Below, one piece after another: positions 36,001 through 43,737 of a stretch of DNA of 64,000 bases (positions within the stretch are counted from its first letter, which is position 1; every line of letters begins with the position of its first letter). Position numbers and translations under genes: made by a program. Source of the stretch: Virgibacillus salarius (lineage in GTDB: Bacteria; Bacillota; Bacilli; Bacillales; Amphibacillaceae); the NCBI RefSeq assembly GCF_039521925.1, contig NZ_BAAACY010000006.1, positions 10,161 through 74,160 on the forward strand. Reading direction: 5' to 3'. Below the pieces are notes generated by a model. It ran no database searches. It worked only from the letters and a program-made list of their open reading frames with translations, and had not been told where the DNA came from.

Positions 36001-37243
36001 TAAGAAAGCTGTCAGTGTAAATAGAACAGACCAAGCAGAGGATGCTCGAAATTTAAGCAGTGGCGACTATTATTTGAATATGGACAGTCCGAAAAAAGAG
36101 ACAATTGTAACTCGAACGATAACCGATTTAGAACCTGGAGCGGAATATGTAGCAGAAGTATATGTGGAGAACAATAGTGATGGGCAGGCTTCAATTTCTG
36201 TTATGGGTGGCGTAGAGGAGGTTAGCAATTATACATTGCGTAGCTTACAAAAGAACTACGTAAAAGCTGATTCACATGCCACAAATGATGGATACAACAG
36301 TAATATGCAGCGGATGCAAGTAAGTTTTATTGCTGAAAGTGATACAGCTATATTATCGCTTGGCCGTGAAGCCGGGGAAGGGAATACAAGATTTGATGAC
36401 ATCCGAATTGTGCAAAGTTCATTGAATAATTACAGCTCACCAGGTGTATTTGAACAGGATTTTGAAACAGTTGTCCAGGGAATTTATCCTTTTGTTGTAG
36501 GTAATACAGAGGGTGTAGAAGATAACCGCATTCACTTGGCAGAGCTTCATACACCATATACACAAAAAGGTTGGGCAGGCAAAAAAATAGTTGATGATGT
36601 ACTTGAGGGGAATTGGTCTCTGAAGGTGAATACCGGAAACAGTGGATTAGTATACCGAACTATTCCACAACACTTTCATTTTAAACCAGGTGTAACGTAT
36701 AAAGTGAGCTTTGACTATCAAACAACTGCTGATTCGTATCGCTTCATCGTTGGTGACCAAGCGATTGATGTTCGAAATATCGACAAGGCAAATGGATTAA
36801 CAACGAATGAATTACTCCCAGCATCTATAAAAACAAACACAGCAGAGTTTACCATTACTGGCTCAGAAAATGGTCAAACCTATATCGGTCTCTTTAATGA
36901 TGGCACATCCGTAAATATGGACACTGGGGAAGGTACATTTATATTGGATAATCTTCGCATCGAGCAGGCAGTACCAGTATCAACAATAGCCGATTTACGT
37001 GCATTAGTTGACTATTATGATGAAATTGGTGCTTTTAAAAAGAAAAGCACTGTGCATGCTTTGAACATACATCTGACCGTGGTGGAACGATTTGAACAGA
37101 AAAAAGAAGAAGAAAAGATTGTGAAACACTTGAAAGGGTTTAAGCGGTTACTTGATCGACAAAAAGACAGAGGTTATATCACAAATGAAGCTTATGGTGG
37201 CCTTATTTCTGGTACCAACAGTTTAATTGGAAAATGGCAATAG
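33044..37243 (+). CDS. Secreted GH101 endo-alpha-N-acetylgalactosaminidase
   Basis: This 1399-residue exoenzyme releases Gal-beta-1,3-GalNAc (core 1) from mucin-type O-glycans. It has a signal peptide (about residues 1-33), a Ser/Glu-rich linker, a concanavalin-like beta-sandwich (about 105-265), the GH101 beta-sandwich and a TIM-barrel catalytic domain (about 280-880). Carbohydrate-binding-like sandwiches and a short C-terminal helical domain resembling FIMAH (LNIHLTVVERFEQ...) follow. The catalytic pair by alignment with my memory of the pneumococcal enzyme is Asp688 in YLDVW (nucleophile) and Glu714 in TTEFG (acid/base). The loop between them is shorter than in pneumococcus (26 versus 32 residues). 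No LPxTG anchor is present, so it is probably released. AAAGGAGG precedes the ATG. Confidence 0.93.
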   Translation: MIKKCAQKVCTVLLAFMLTVSYLSIINRSSAYAEGWNQDTSAGDETTEITQQKGNSNMRSAVEEKIGKKDENSKESPSGEGLQTIDSTSNQTEINDENLEEGDLEIIQGDGTITYHDDGSATFGITSSGKNKIVYKNMEEMKNGIFEADITSDTDLNRFGVIFRVQDPSAYTYVGTEDQNNQYFHELFGPVNKWTSLTKGMAIEADQTYHLRVRFINDSATLFINDEKIGSWTQSGGVDKAGLIGLEKSRGAANITISNVHMKEYMPPDPPDLEPIEQTISSDYMNVTIDEVFPRVIKYSVGNSVMNGQLSPVYGLKINNMLYYPEVSFEKVSDQEVIYTLAVQDEFEDLDATFTLSLKVNGNKVVYSFEEINNNGNTTIETIEFADMNFISVNASQADANAKLTNLSSDVTKPGDTTVNVDSSIEEIGSSKGYYAAFLSTNELSAGVWSSSEVDGYHNLIANRYVNGNGNKALGIASNALYYHREFMSEPSSNKPTIKIAIAEDLNADNNVDWQDGAIAYRDIMQTIKGSENVNNNVGMRIAMNFGSQTQQPFLKTLDNVKKVALATDGLGQAVLLKGYGNEGHDSAHPDYGDIGERMGGSIDLNKLIEEGHQYNAEFGVHINAQETYPEADAFSDDLINGPNAKGWGWLDQSYTIDKLKDLYSGARAQRLDELKAAAPELDFIYLDVWYQDQWESDRIAEQIVDRGWRMTTEFGTAVPNYSTWQHWATDKNYGGSASKGINSEVLRFISNHQKDSWVLNWPEVGGTADHPLLGGFELAGFEGWQSDKNFDHFIRMTFDTNLPTKFLQKYYVMNWETTEGDPTKTNLEKAIKLKDPSNGDQVEVRRKNDSRERIIRLNDNVILDGHTYLLPWIEQDFEKPTPDSNKLYHWNLEGGETTWTLPNEYEDAASLKVYKLTDQGRTDMHEVEVVDNQITLNAEAATPYIIVAGDDQQIKVEEWSTGNHIHDSGFNTGTIKDKFTKVKGDKKAVSVNRTDQAEDARNLSSGDYYLNMDSPKKETIVTRTITDLEPGAEYVAEVYVENNSDGQASISVMGGVEEVSNYTLRSLQKNYVKADSHATNDGYNSNMQRMQVSFIAESDTAILSLGREAGEGNTRFDDIRIVQSSLNNYSSPGVFEQDFETVVQGIYPFVVGNTEGVEDNRIHLAELHTPYTQKGWAGKKIVDDVLEGNWSLKVNTGNSGLVYRTIPQHFHFKPGVTYKVSFDYQTTADSYRFIVGDQAIDVRNIDKANGLTTNELLPASIKTNTAEFTITGSENGQTYIGLFNDGTSVNMDTGEGTFILDNLRIEQAVPVSTIADLRALVDYYDEIGAFKKKSTVHALNIHLTVVERFEQKKEEEKIVKHLKGFKRLLDRQKDRGYITNEAYGGLISGTNSLIGKWQ

Positions 37244-37373
37244 AAGACGGATTTTTACATGAGCAATTTGTATAATTTGCTTAGGATTCATTTCTTATAA
37301 ATTGGCTTTGCATGCTTATTTTTATTTATATTAATTAAGGGGCTGGCATAAATGGCTTATAAGGAAAGCTTTT

Positions 37374-37457
37374 ACTTGTGGAACACCAATTGAAGCTTTG
37401 GCAATACAATATTATTTATCTACAGAAACGGTTAAAAAAATAGTCTATTCTAGATGA
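37374..37457 (+). pseudogene. Helix-turn-helix remnant of a Mor-like (CD3324-type) regulator
   Basis: Without a start codon, this frame reads TCGTPIEALAIQYYLSTETV then KKIVYSR and stops. It looks like the C-terminal helix-turn-helix of small CD3324/Mor-type regulators, whose usual ending resembles ELAxxYFLSxxTVKKIVY. The rest of the gene is missing. A perfect 12-base hairpin, ATGAAAGGCACT / AGTGCCTTTCAT (37458-37496), follows directly and may be its old terminator. The assignment rests on a short match. Confidence 0.4.
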
Positions 37458-37611
37458 ATGAAAGGCACTGACAAATCACTTGTTAGTGCCTTTCATGATG
37501 TCAAAAACGTTTCATCATTGTTTTAGGCATAGCTATTTATAAAACGATCTATTTAAATAGAAGATAAGTTGATATGGTTAAGTAAAAATTATCAAAGAAG
37601 GGGTTATAAAC

Positions 37612-38172
37612 ATGATCAAAGGAAGTTATGTATACATAAGACCTATCTGTGATAGTGATATGGAAAGTATATTTAAGGGATGCCAAGAGGATGAAGGGTT
37701 ATACATGACTGGCACACGTAACGTATTTACAATGGAGGAGGTGGTTAATGCTTATAAAAGCTTTAGCCAAGATGAGACGCGTCATGATTTAGCTATTTGT
37801 TTATTAGAAAATGGCCAAATTATAGGTGATTTATCGATTCAAGAAATTGATGAACATAATAAAAAGGCAATGTTTAGAATAGCGCTTCATAGTAAGGACA
37901 ACTATGGAAAAGGGTATGGGACAGAAGCTACACGGCTTGCACAAAAATTTACATTTGAGGAATTAAACTTAAATCGCTTAGAGCTGCAAGTCTTCTCACA
38001 TAATATTCGTGGCATAAAGTCTTATGAAAAAGCTGGCTTTCAAAAAGAAGGCATTTTAAGACAATCCTTATATTTGAAGAATACATATTCGGATGAAATT
38101 ATTATGAGCATGCTTTACGAAGATTATGTAGCTAACTTGAGGTTCTACGAAGAGGGAGAAAAAAATAAATAA
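37612..38172 (+). CDS. GNAT family acetyltransferase (RimJ/RimL type)
   Basis: This 186-residue acyl-CoA N-acyltransferase has the RimL/SpeG-like pattern. The N-terminal strand SYVYIRPICDSDME leads to the CoA-binding loop KDNYGKGYGTEATRLAQKFT (about residues 93-112; R/QxxGxG/A type). LELQVFSHNIRGIKSYEKAGFQKEG follows, where the Asn-x-x-(A/G)-x-x-x-Y helix positions the substrate. It may acetylate a ribosomal protein N-terminus, polyamine or antibiotic. GAAGGGG precedes the ATG. It stands 84 bases before a MarR/GNAT fusion gene, so two acetyltransferases are neighbours. Confidence 0.85.
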   Translation: MIKGSYVYIRPICDSDMESIFKGCQEDEGLYMTGTRNVFTMEEVVNAYKSFSQDETRHDLAICLLENGQIIGDLSIQEIDEHNKKAMFRIALHSKDNYGKGYGTEATRLAQKFTFEELNLNRLELQVFSHNIRGIKSYEKAGFQKEGILRQSLYLKNTYSDEIIMSMLYEDYVANLRFYEEGEKNK

Positions 38173-38255
38173 TTGACTAAAGCAAGTATTTTGTTTAAAA
38201 TTATGAAATAATTATGTATTTAATAAATTATTAGACTTTGGAAGAGGTGTGCAAT

Positions 38256-39179
38256 ATGAATAATGAACAAAATGAATGTGGTTTTGAGTTACGGAAATTC
38301 AACCGGTTTTACACAGAAATTCTAGGCTTTTTAAATGAACATATCTACGATAGTCCTTTTTCTTTAACGGAAACTCGTATTTTATTTGAGATTTATAACA
38401 CTAGAAATTGTACAGCTAAACATATTCAAGAAAAATTAGATTTAGATGGTGGTTATGTAAGTAGAATTATTAAAAAATTCGAAATGGAAAAAATGATTTA
38501 TAAGCAAAAATGTAAAGATGATGGTCGTAATTATCATCTATATGTCACGAATCATGGAGAATTAATATACAAAGAGCTGGAGAAGAAGGCTAATCAGCAA
38601 GTGGGATATATTCTTGAAGGTTTGGAAGATGGTCAAAAACGAAAGCTGATTTCTTCAATGAATACGATACAAGAAATTCTTTCTCATTCATTTCAAGATA
38701 AAGAAGAAGCCGTTACTATCCGGAGCTATTATACTTCGGAAGATATAAAAAACATGATTGAACAGCAATGGTTATTTTATAGCCAAGTATACAAATGGGA
38801 TAAAAGTTTTTTAGCATATCTTCATGAGACCTTTGACTCTGAAATAGAAAGGATCTGGATAGCGGAAAGTTGTGGACAGTTTGCAGGCTGTATTGGTTTA
38901 GTAAATGATGGAAGCGAGACCGGACAGTTAAGGTGGTTCCTAGTAAATCCAGCATTTCAAAAAAAGGGAGTGGGCACTCAACTTATTAAATCTTTAGTTC
39001 AATATTGCAAAGAACATAATTTTGAACGAATTTTTCTTTGGACGGTTAGTGATATGGTAACTGCCAGACCATTATATAAAAAATTTGGATTTGAAATAAC
39101 AGCAGAAAAAGAAGAAAAATCATTGTGGGGATCTACTTTAATAGAAGAACGTTGGGATTTAGATCTAAGGACCAAATAA
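38256..39179 (+). CDS. MarR-GNAT fusion regulator/acetyltransferase
   Basis: This 307-residue bifunctional protein has residues 1 to about 145 as a MarR winged-helix domain (FSLTETRILFEIYN, KLDLDGGYVSRIIKKFEMEK, wing KDDGRNYHLYVTNHG). From about 155 it is a GNAT domain (LRWFLVNPAFQKKGVGTQLI with the QxxGxG CoA loop, then TARPLYKKFGFEITAE). Such fusions are known in Firmicutes; the acetyltransferase may modify the ligand sensed by, or the drug countered through, the regulator. The ATG follows GAAGAGGTG. An MFS gene starts 20 bases downstream, so regulator and transporter form an operon. A split version of the same pair lies at 41516-42571. Confidence 0.9.
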   Translation: MNNEQNECGFELRKFNRFYTEILGFLNEHIYDSPFSLTETRILFEIYNTRNCTAKHIQEKLDLDGGYVSRIIKKFEMEKMIYKQKCKDDGRNYHLYVTNHGELIYKELEKKANQQVGYILEGLEDGQKRKLISSMNTIQEILSHSFQDKEEAVTIRSYYTSEDIKNMIEQQWLFYSQVYKWDKSFLAYLHETFDSEIERIWIAESCGQFAGCIGLVNDGSETGQLRWFLVNPAFQKKGVGTQLIKSLVQYCKEHNFERIFLWTVSDMVTARPLYKKFGFEITAEKEEKSLWGSTLIEERWDLDLRTK

Positions 39180-39199
39180 TTATTTTTTTAGGAGAAGAT

Positions 39200-40453
39200 A
39201 TGAAGATAAAATTTCATTATGGTTGGATTATCGTTTTTGTGACATTTTTAACTTTTTTAGCTGTTCAAGGTGTACGCCTTTCATTTGGTGCTTTTGTAGA
39301 ACCATGGGAATCTGAATTTTCAATGGATAGAGGAACAATTTCCCTTATTTCAACTTTAAGCTTTATTGTTTATGGACTTTCCCAACCAATCATTGGCAGG
39401 CTAGTTGATAAATTAGGTGCTCGTATTATTTTATCCTTCAGCACTTTTCTAGTAGGAATAAGTATTTTACTTACTTCTTTTGTACATCACCCTTGGCAGT
39501 TATTTTTTCTTTATGGAATTATGGTTTCTCTTGGTGTAGGAGGAGCCTCTAATGTAGCTGCAACAGTGGTTGTAACTAATTGGTTTAATGAAAAGCGTGG
39601 CCTTGCATTTGGGATTATGGAAGCAGGTTTTGGTGCTGGTCAAATGTTTCTTGTTCCAGGTTCTCTTATGTTAATCCATTGGTTTAATTGGAAAATGACT
39701 GTTATTATTTTAGGTGCTTTTTTAATTTTCGTTGTCTTTCCAATTGTCCTTTTAATTTTACGAAATCATCCTAAAGAAAAGGGGTTATCCCCTATTGGCG
39801 GGGAAGTTATTGAAGAAGACATAGACGCAAAGAAAGCTTTAAATACAAACCTTTCGATATGGCAAGTATTTCTAAAAAGAGAATTTTGGTTCTTAATTTT
39901 ACCTTTTGCTATTTGTGGTTTTACTACCACAGGATTAATGGATACACACCTAATTCCATTTTCACATGATCATGGTTTTTCAACAAGTGTCACTAGTGCA
40001 GCTATAAGTATACTTGCTGGATTTAATATTTTAGGAATCTTAATATCTGGTGTAGTAGCTGATCGTTGGAGCAGTCGGAAAATGTTATTCTTTCTATATG
40101 TAGTTAGAGCAATATCAATTTGTATTCTATTATATAGTCATAATTCTGGTTTACTACTTGTTTTTGCAGTGCTATTTGGATTAGTTGATTTTGCAACTGT
40201 AGCTCCTACTCAATTATTGGCTACTCAATATTTTAAAGAATATTCCATTGGATTTATCTTAGGATGGTTATTTCTAAGTCATCAAATAGGATCAGCATTA
40301 GGTGCTTATTTACCAGGGCTGTTTTATAGTGAGACAGGTAGTTATAACATTTCCTTTTACTTATCAATTGTTATTTTAGTAGGAGCAGCTATATTAAACC
40401 TTTTATTACCTGAACCTATGAAGTATGCTAAAAAGGGAAAACTACAAAACTAA
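39200..40453 (+). CDS. MFS transporter (OFA/monocarboxylate-type)
   Basis: This 417-residue transporter has 12 helices. The start HYGWIIVFVTFLTFLAVQGV, the helix-1 end SFGAFVEPWESEF and the loop GRLVDKLGARIIL with the ASNVAATVVVTNWF helix resemble OFA-type and CynX/YcxA-like carriers of organic anions. It begins 20 bases after the MarR-GNAT gene with its own AGGAGA site, so it is probably controlled by and functionally linked to it. I chose ATG 39200; the longer frame would overlap the fusion gene by 55 bases. The substrate is not predictable. Confidence 0.87.
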   Translation: MKIKFHYGWIIVFVTFLTFLAVQGVRLSFGAFVEPWESEFSMDRGTISLISTLSFIVYGLSQPIIGRLVDKLGARIILSFSTFLVGISILLTSFVHHPWQLFFLYGIMVSLGVGGASNVAATVVVTNWFNEKRGLAFGIMEAGFGAGQMFLVPGSLMLIHWFNWKMTVIILGAFLIFVVFPIVLLILRNHPKEKGLSPIGGEVIEEDIDAKKALNTNLSIWQVFLKREFWFLILPFAICGFTTTGLMDTHLIPFSHDHGFSTSVTSAAISILAGFNILGILISGVVADRWSSRKMLFFLYVVRAISICILLYSHNSGLLLVFAVLFGLVDFATVAPTQLLATQYFKEYSIGFILGWLFLSHQIGSALGAYLPGLFYSETGSYNISFYLSIVILVGAAILNLLLPEPMKYAKKGKLQN

Positions 40454-40845
40454 AACCTTAGTGTAGGTCAATAAGTTGAAATTAAATAGGTGTTGTATTT
40501 TTGGTTAACTGACGATGTCTAGTCATCTTTGTTATATTCCCAAGTATAGCTTCAAGAATTTTTCTTAGTTCATTCAAGAATAGCTACGTAACCAAAAAAT
40601 AATTCAGCCTTTTTATAAAACGATTAAATATAGTTAAATGAAATAAATAAGTTTACTGTTGTCAGTACTTGATTTCGCTTTTTTGTTGATAGTGGGCCAC
40701 CTCTTTCAATTTTGAGTGTTTTTATTCATTCTAGTTCGTGTTTTTTTCACAATGACCCCATGTTTCGTATAATAGTAGCGTTTTGGGAAAAGGTGAAACT
40801 TAATTAATTAAAGGACGTAATACAAAATAAAGGGAGGTATATTCA
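40454..40845. other. Intergenic stretch
   Basis: About 390 AT-rich bases between the MFS gene and a small membrane-protein gene. I see no gene, repeat copy or clear terminator in it. Confidence 0.4.
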
Positions 40846-41034
40846 ATGGATTGGATAATAAGAATTGTTATACTCATTGCTTTTGTGCCTTTTATAATGT
40901 ATTTTGTTGCTTTAGGAAAAAATGTTCGGAAAACAGAAAAGGATTACAATCGAGATATGACATATGAGTTAAATCCCTTTACTGGTACGAAAATGCCTGT
41001 AAATGACCATGACATAAAAAATAACGGTGACTGA
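40846..41034 (+). CDS. Small single-helix membrane protein
   Basis: This 62-residue protein has one hydrophobic N-terminal helix (about residues 4-24) followed by a hydrophilic tail with ELNPFTGTKMPVNDHD. The ribosome site AAAGGGAGG is excellent (8 bases before ATG) and a terminator follows, so I regard it as a real gene. I do not recognise the family, and the neighbours give no hint of function. Confidence 0.6.
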   Translation: MDWIIRIVILIAFVPFIMYFVALGKNVRKTEKDYNRDMTYELNPFTGTKMPVNDHDIKNNGD

Positions 41035-41152
41035 AGAAAAAGAAGTACAGATTTGGATATACTACTATATAAAAATTTCTTTAAAGAAACGGCAGGAATA
41101 GCTGTTAAGCTTTAATCAAAACAAAAGCCAGTATTATTTGTAGAGTAGTTTA

Positions 41153-41193
41153 AAAAGATGGTGTGAAAACTATATATTCATCCCATCTTTTAT
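41153..41193 (+). terminator. Terminator after the small membrane protein gene
   Basis: AAAAAGATGG pairs with CCATCTTTTA around a loop of about 20 bases. Confidence 0.7.
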
Positions 41194-41206
41194 TCTAGTC
41201 TAGGAA

Positions 41207-41388
41207 ATTATAAAAGTGCCCATGTGGATATGGGCGTGTTGGGCGGCGTCCAGCACAGCACCCAGAAACTAGAGGACTTCACGAATCGTCCTAATCTAAA
41301 TCATCATCGGCTCGCAAGCACACCGTGATTAATTATCTCCGTTGACTCGCTCCAGTCGCTACGTTTCTAATCGGGCACTTGCGCTTTT
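41207..41388 (+). repeat. Family-2 dispersed repeat (copy 1)
   Basis: A sequence of about 180 bases with GTGCCCATGTGGATA, GGCGTGTTGGG, GGACTTCACGAATCG, ATCATCGGCTCGCAAGC, TATCTCCGTTGACTCGCTCC and CTACGTTTCTAATCGGGC. The second copy is at 53461-53650. A family-1 repeat follows it directly. Confidence 0.85.
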
Positions 41389-41389
41389 G

Positions 41390-41445
41390 TTTATCCCGCA
41401 TATAACTAGCAGTAAGCCCCCCGTTAATTGAAGTTTCACTTTATG
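41390..41445 (+). repeat. Family-1 dispersed repeat, short form (copy 7)
   Basis: CGCATATAACTAGCAGTAAG joined to TTAATTGAAGTTTCACTTTA; it abuts the family-2 copy on its left. Confidence 0.85.
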
Positions 41446-41515
41446 AAAGAACACTTCTTTGGTAATGATTGAAATTTATGGATGTATATAGCATTAAAAA
41501 GAAGTTTATTAATTA

Positions 41516-41992
41516 CTAATTCAAATCTCTTATATACCACGCATTCATGGCGGAATGGTCAGAACCAGACAGTGGTTCATCCAAAAGAGAGAATCCAAAT
41601 TTTTTATATAATATACATGCAGCTGTTAATTCATGTTGTGTTTCTAAGTAGCACTTTGAATAATGTTTAGATGCAAATGATAGAGCTGTTTCCATCAGGT
41701 TCCTTGCAAATCCTAAACCTTGCGTTTTTGGACTTACGTAGAGCTTTTGCAATTCGCAAACATGGTCATGTTCGTTAAACGGTGCTATACCAATTCCGCC
41801 AACAACTTCTCCTTCCATTTCTACCACCCAATAGTTCGCATGTTTTAACTCCGTATAATATTGGTGAAGATCGTTAAGTTGAGGGTCAAAATAAGCTGTA
41901 CCAGGAATCGCTAAACCAAGTGATTTTAGTGAATCCTGTATGATCTTTTTTATTTGTGCATTGTCTTCTTGTTTAATTTCTCGAATAATCAT
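41516..41992 (-). CDS. GNAT family N-acetyltransferase
   Basis: This 158-residue acetyltransferase starts MIIREIKQEDN (strand 1), with VVGGIGIAPF in the central strands, then the CoA loop LYVSPKTQGLGFARNLMETA (RxxGxG/A variant QGLGFA at about residues 100-105) and a C-terminal LYKKFGF. The ATG at 41992 follows GGAGGGGG; the longer frame would overlap that site. It is divergent from a MarR gene at 42137 and shares its 145-base promoter region, so it is probably under that regulator. Together they mirror the fused MarR-GNAT protein at 38256. The substrate is unknown. Confidence 0.85.
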   Translation of the reverse strand: MIIREIKQEDNAQIKKIIQDSLKSLGLAIPGTAYFDPQLNDLHQYYTELKHANYWVVEMEGEVVGGIGIAPFNEHDHVCELQKLYVSPKTQGLGFARNLMETALSFASKHYSKCYLETQHELTAACILYKKFGFSLLDEPLSGSDHSAMNAWYIRDLN

Positions 41993-42061
41993 ATAATACC
42001 CCCTCCAAATAGTTCTCATTAAAGATTACGAAAGATTGTTAAACTGTTCTCCCCTTAAAAA

Positions 42062-42123
42062 GTTGACTAAGTCAACATTTCAAGGGTATAGTTATAGTAT
42101 TATTAAAAGTGGACAAAGTCAAC
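42062..42123. promoter_or_regulatory. MarR operators and promoter in the divergent gap
   Basis: GTTGACTAAGTCAAC (42062-42076) is a perfect 15-base palindrome. GTGGACAAAGTCAAC (42109-42123) is a second, two-mismatch copy. The first contains the -35 box TTGACT; TATAGT at 42087-42092 gives an 18-base spacing. The pair brackets the promoter, typical of MarR autoregulation. Confidence 0.8.
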
Positions 42124-42136
42124 TAAAGGAGAACGT

Positions 42137-42571
42137 ATGGATAAAGAAATTATTTATGATATCAGGCAATTCAATCGATTTTATACAAAGGTACTTGGTT
42201 TATTTAATAACCACATTCTAGATACAGATTATTCATTAACCGAGGCACGCATATTATTCGAAATTAGCGAAGAAACTGAATGTATTGCGAATAATCTCGT
42301 TCAAAAACTTAATATGGATAAAAGCTATATGAGCAGGATTTTGCGTAAATTAGAGAAGGAAGCATTAATAGAGAAAAAAAGCTCAGCAAGAGACAATAGA
42401 AAAAACTTTCTCTTTTTAACAAAAAAAGGAGAGGAACAGCTAGCTAAAATTAATATTCAGTCAGATCAACAAATAAATCAATTGTTTAGCGGACTATCTG
42501 AAAGTGAGATACATGAAATTCATACTTCGATGATGGTTATAAAAGAAAAATTAAATAAATATAATTTTTGA
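42137..42571 (+). CDS. MarR family transcriptional regulator
   Basis: This 144-residue repressor has YSLTEARILFEISEETE (helices 2-3), QKLNMDKSYMSRILRKLEKE (recognition helix region at about residues 58-77), wing SARDNRKNFLFLTKKG and long terminal helices for dimerisation. It aligns along its length with the MarR half of the fusion protein at 38256 (shared FNRFYT, LFEI, SRI, and LTxxG). AAAGGAG precedes the ATG. Two operator palindromes upstream indicate autoregulation and control of the divergent acetyltransferase. A tiny frame and a VOC-family gene follow and may be in its operon. Confidence 0.9.
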   Translation: MDKEIIYDIRQFNRFYTKVLGLFNNHILDTDYSLTEARILFEISEETECIANNLVQKLNMDKSYMSRILRKLEKEALIEKKSSARDNRKNFLFLTKKGEEQLAKINIQSDQQINQLFSGLSESEIHEIHTSMMVIKEKLNKYNF

Positions 42572-42592
42572 GGCTATGGAAACTGAATGGAA

Positions 42593-42721
42593 GTGGATAA
42601 GGAGTGTATATTTATTAGTCCTCCATTTATTCATGCAGTTCTAGATGAAATGAAAAGGATATTTGAGATGAATGTAGAAATAAATAAGGAGATGATAACA
42701 GATACGGAGGTAATAGAATGA
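42593..42721 (+). CDS. Possible 42-residue protein overlapping the VOC gene start
   Basis: A GTG-started frame encodes an acidic 42-residue peptide with CIFISPPFIHAVLDEMKRIF and a helical Glu-rich end. It lies 21 bases after the MarR stop, and its TGA overlaps the VOC start as ATGA, the usual form of translational coupling. The ribosome site is weak (GAATGG). It may be a real small protein, a coupling leader, or the remnant end of a lost gene. I do not recognise it. Confidence 0.35.
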   Translation: MDKECIFISPPFIHAVLDEMKRIFEMNVEINKEMITDTEVIE

Positions 42722-43101
42722 TTAATAAAGTAGGGCAGCTCATGCTGTATGTAAATAATCAAGATGAAGCAGTGCGTTTTTGGAGAGAAAAGGTAGGTTT
42801 TCAGGTCATTACTGATGAAAATAATGGTCAGGGAATGAGATGGATTGAGATTGCTCCAACAATGGAAGCCGAAACAAGGATAGTACTTCATGATAAAAGC
42901 GTTATTGCAAAAATGGAGCCTGAATTAAATCTCGATACACCTTCCTTGATGTTTTTTACTGACAATCTAGAAAAGCTATATAAGGATTTATCTAGCAAAG
43001 GCGTCACAGTTGGTGAAATGGTAAATATGCCTTCGGGAAAAGTCTTTAACTTTGCAGATAGTGAAGAAAATTATTTTGCAGTAATGGAAAAAAACGAATA
43101 A
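42718..43101 (+). CDS. VOC family (glyoxalase-like) protein
   Basis: This 127-residue protein of the vicinal-oxygen-chelate fold has two beta-alpha-beta-beta-beta modules: VGQLMLYVNNQDEAVRFWRE with FQVITDENN, and LNLDTPSLMFFTDNLEKLYK with MVNMPSGKVFNFADSEENYF. The last block carries the metal-ligand-type Glu seen in glyoxalase I and bleomycin- or fosfomycin-resistance proteins. It may detoxify methylglyoxal-type or antibiotic substrates. ACGGAGG precedes the ATG. It follows the MarR gene and is likely part of its detoxification regulon. Confidence 0.85.
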   Translation: MINKVGQLMLYVNNQDEAVRFWREKVGFQVITDENNGQGMRWIEIAPTMEAETRIVLHDKSVIAKMEPELNLDTPSLMFFTDNLEKLYKDLSSKGVTVGEMVNMPSGKVFNFADSEENYFAVMEKNE

Positions 43102-43159
43102 CTGTTGCTATGAAATTAGGCATTGAACAGGACAATTTGATCCATGAGTAAGTACAGCT

Positions 43160-43556
43160 GTTCAAGATGCGAGCAATTCCTTCGGAGTACAACATCAAAT
43201 CTTGTACCTTGTCTATGACTTCATCAGGAAAATACTATATTTCTATTCTTACAGAGTACGAGAAGGAGATAAAAAGGAAGGAAATTGAAAAAGTTGTTGG
43301 CTTAGATTTTTCAATGGATGGGGAATGTTCACTTCTTTCTTACAGTACAAACTAAAAGAACAAGGGAAACAACTCGAACAAGTTTGATAAATGGTTCCCA
43401 TCTACCAAACTTGTTCGAGTTGCGGAAATACCCAACCAATGCCTATAGAAATTAGAACTTACGCTTGTTCGTGTGGGCTAAATCCCGAAAGAGATTAATT
43501 CAGCTCTCCATATCAAAAAAGAAGGCATTCGCTTATTAGCAAGTGCCTAATGAAAA
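43160..43556 (+). pseudogene. IS200/IS605-family tnpB remnant
   Basis: The pieces, read across frames, are typical TnpB. RAIPSEYNIKSCTLSMTSSG and VVGLDFSMDG (RuvC-I with its Asp) come first. LQYKLKEQGKQLEQV, DKWFPSTK and the zinc finger TCSSCG...YACSCGLNP follow, and finally ERD and NSALHIKKEGIRLLASA (RuvC-III). Several hundred bases between RuvC-I and the zinc finger are deleted, and at least three frameshifts are present, so no active nuclease can be made. The downstream right-end structure remains. TnpB proteins are RNA-guided nucleases that keep IS605 elements in place. Confidence 0.85.
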
Positions 43557-43686
43557 TATAAACTCTTGTAACAAGAGGGTTAGCTTGGTCCATTTCGTCA
43601 GCTACCAAAAGTGGCGATTACCCAAGAAGCCCCCACTTCAAGCAACCCGTAAGGGTGGTAAGTGGTGGGAGTAGTTCACTATACTG
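43557..43686 (+). ncRNA. IS605 right end / omegaRNA-like scaffold
   Basis: Immediately after the tnpB remnant there is a short hairpin ACTCTTGTAACAAGAGG. Then comes a strong hairpin, CCCCCACTTCAAG...GTAAGTGGTGGG, with an internal CAACCCGTAAGGGTGG, ending in GTAGTTCAC. This layout matches the right end of IS200/IS605 elements, which doubles as the omegaRNA scaffold, with guide sequence starting beyond TTCAC (here TATACTGATTTCG). The structure looks intact although its nuclease gene is dead. Expression is unproven. Confidence 0.65.
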
Positions 43687-43737
43687 ATTTCGTTATGTTC
43701 CATCCTCATTAGGTTTAGTCGCGTAGGCTTTAGAAGT

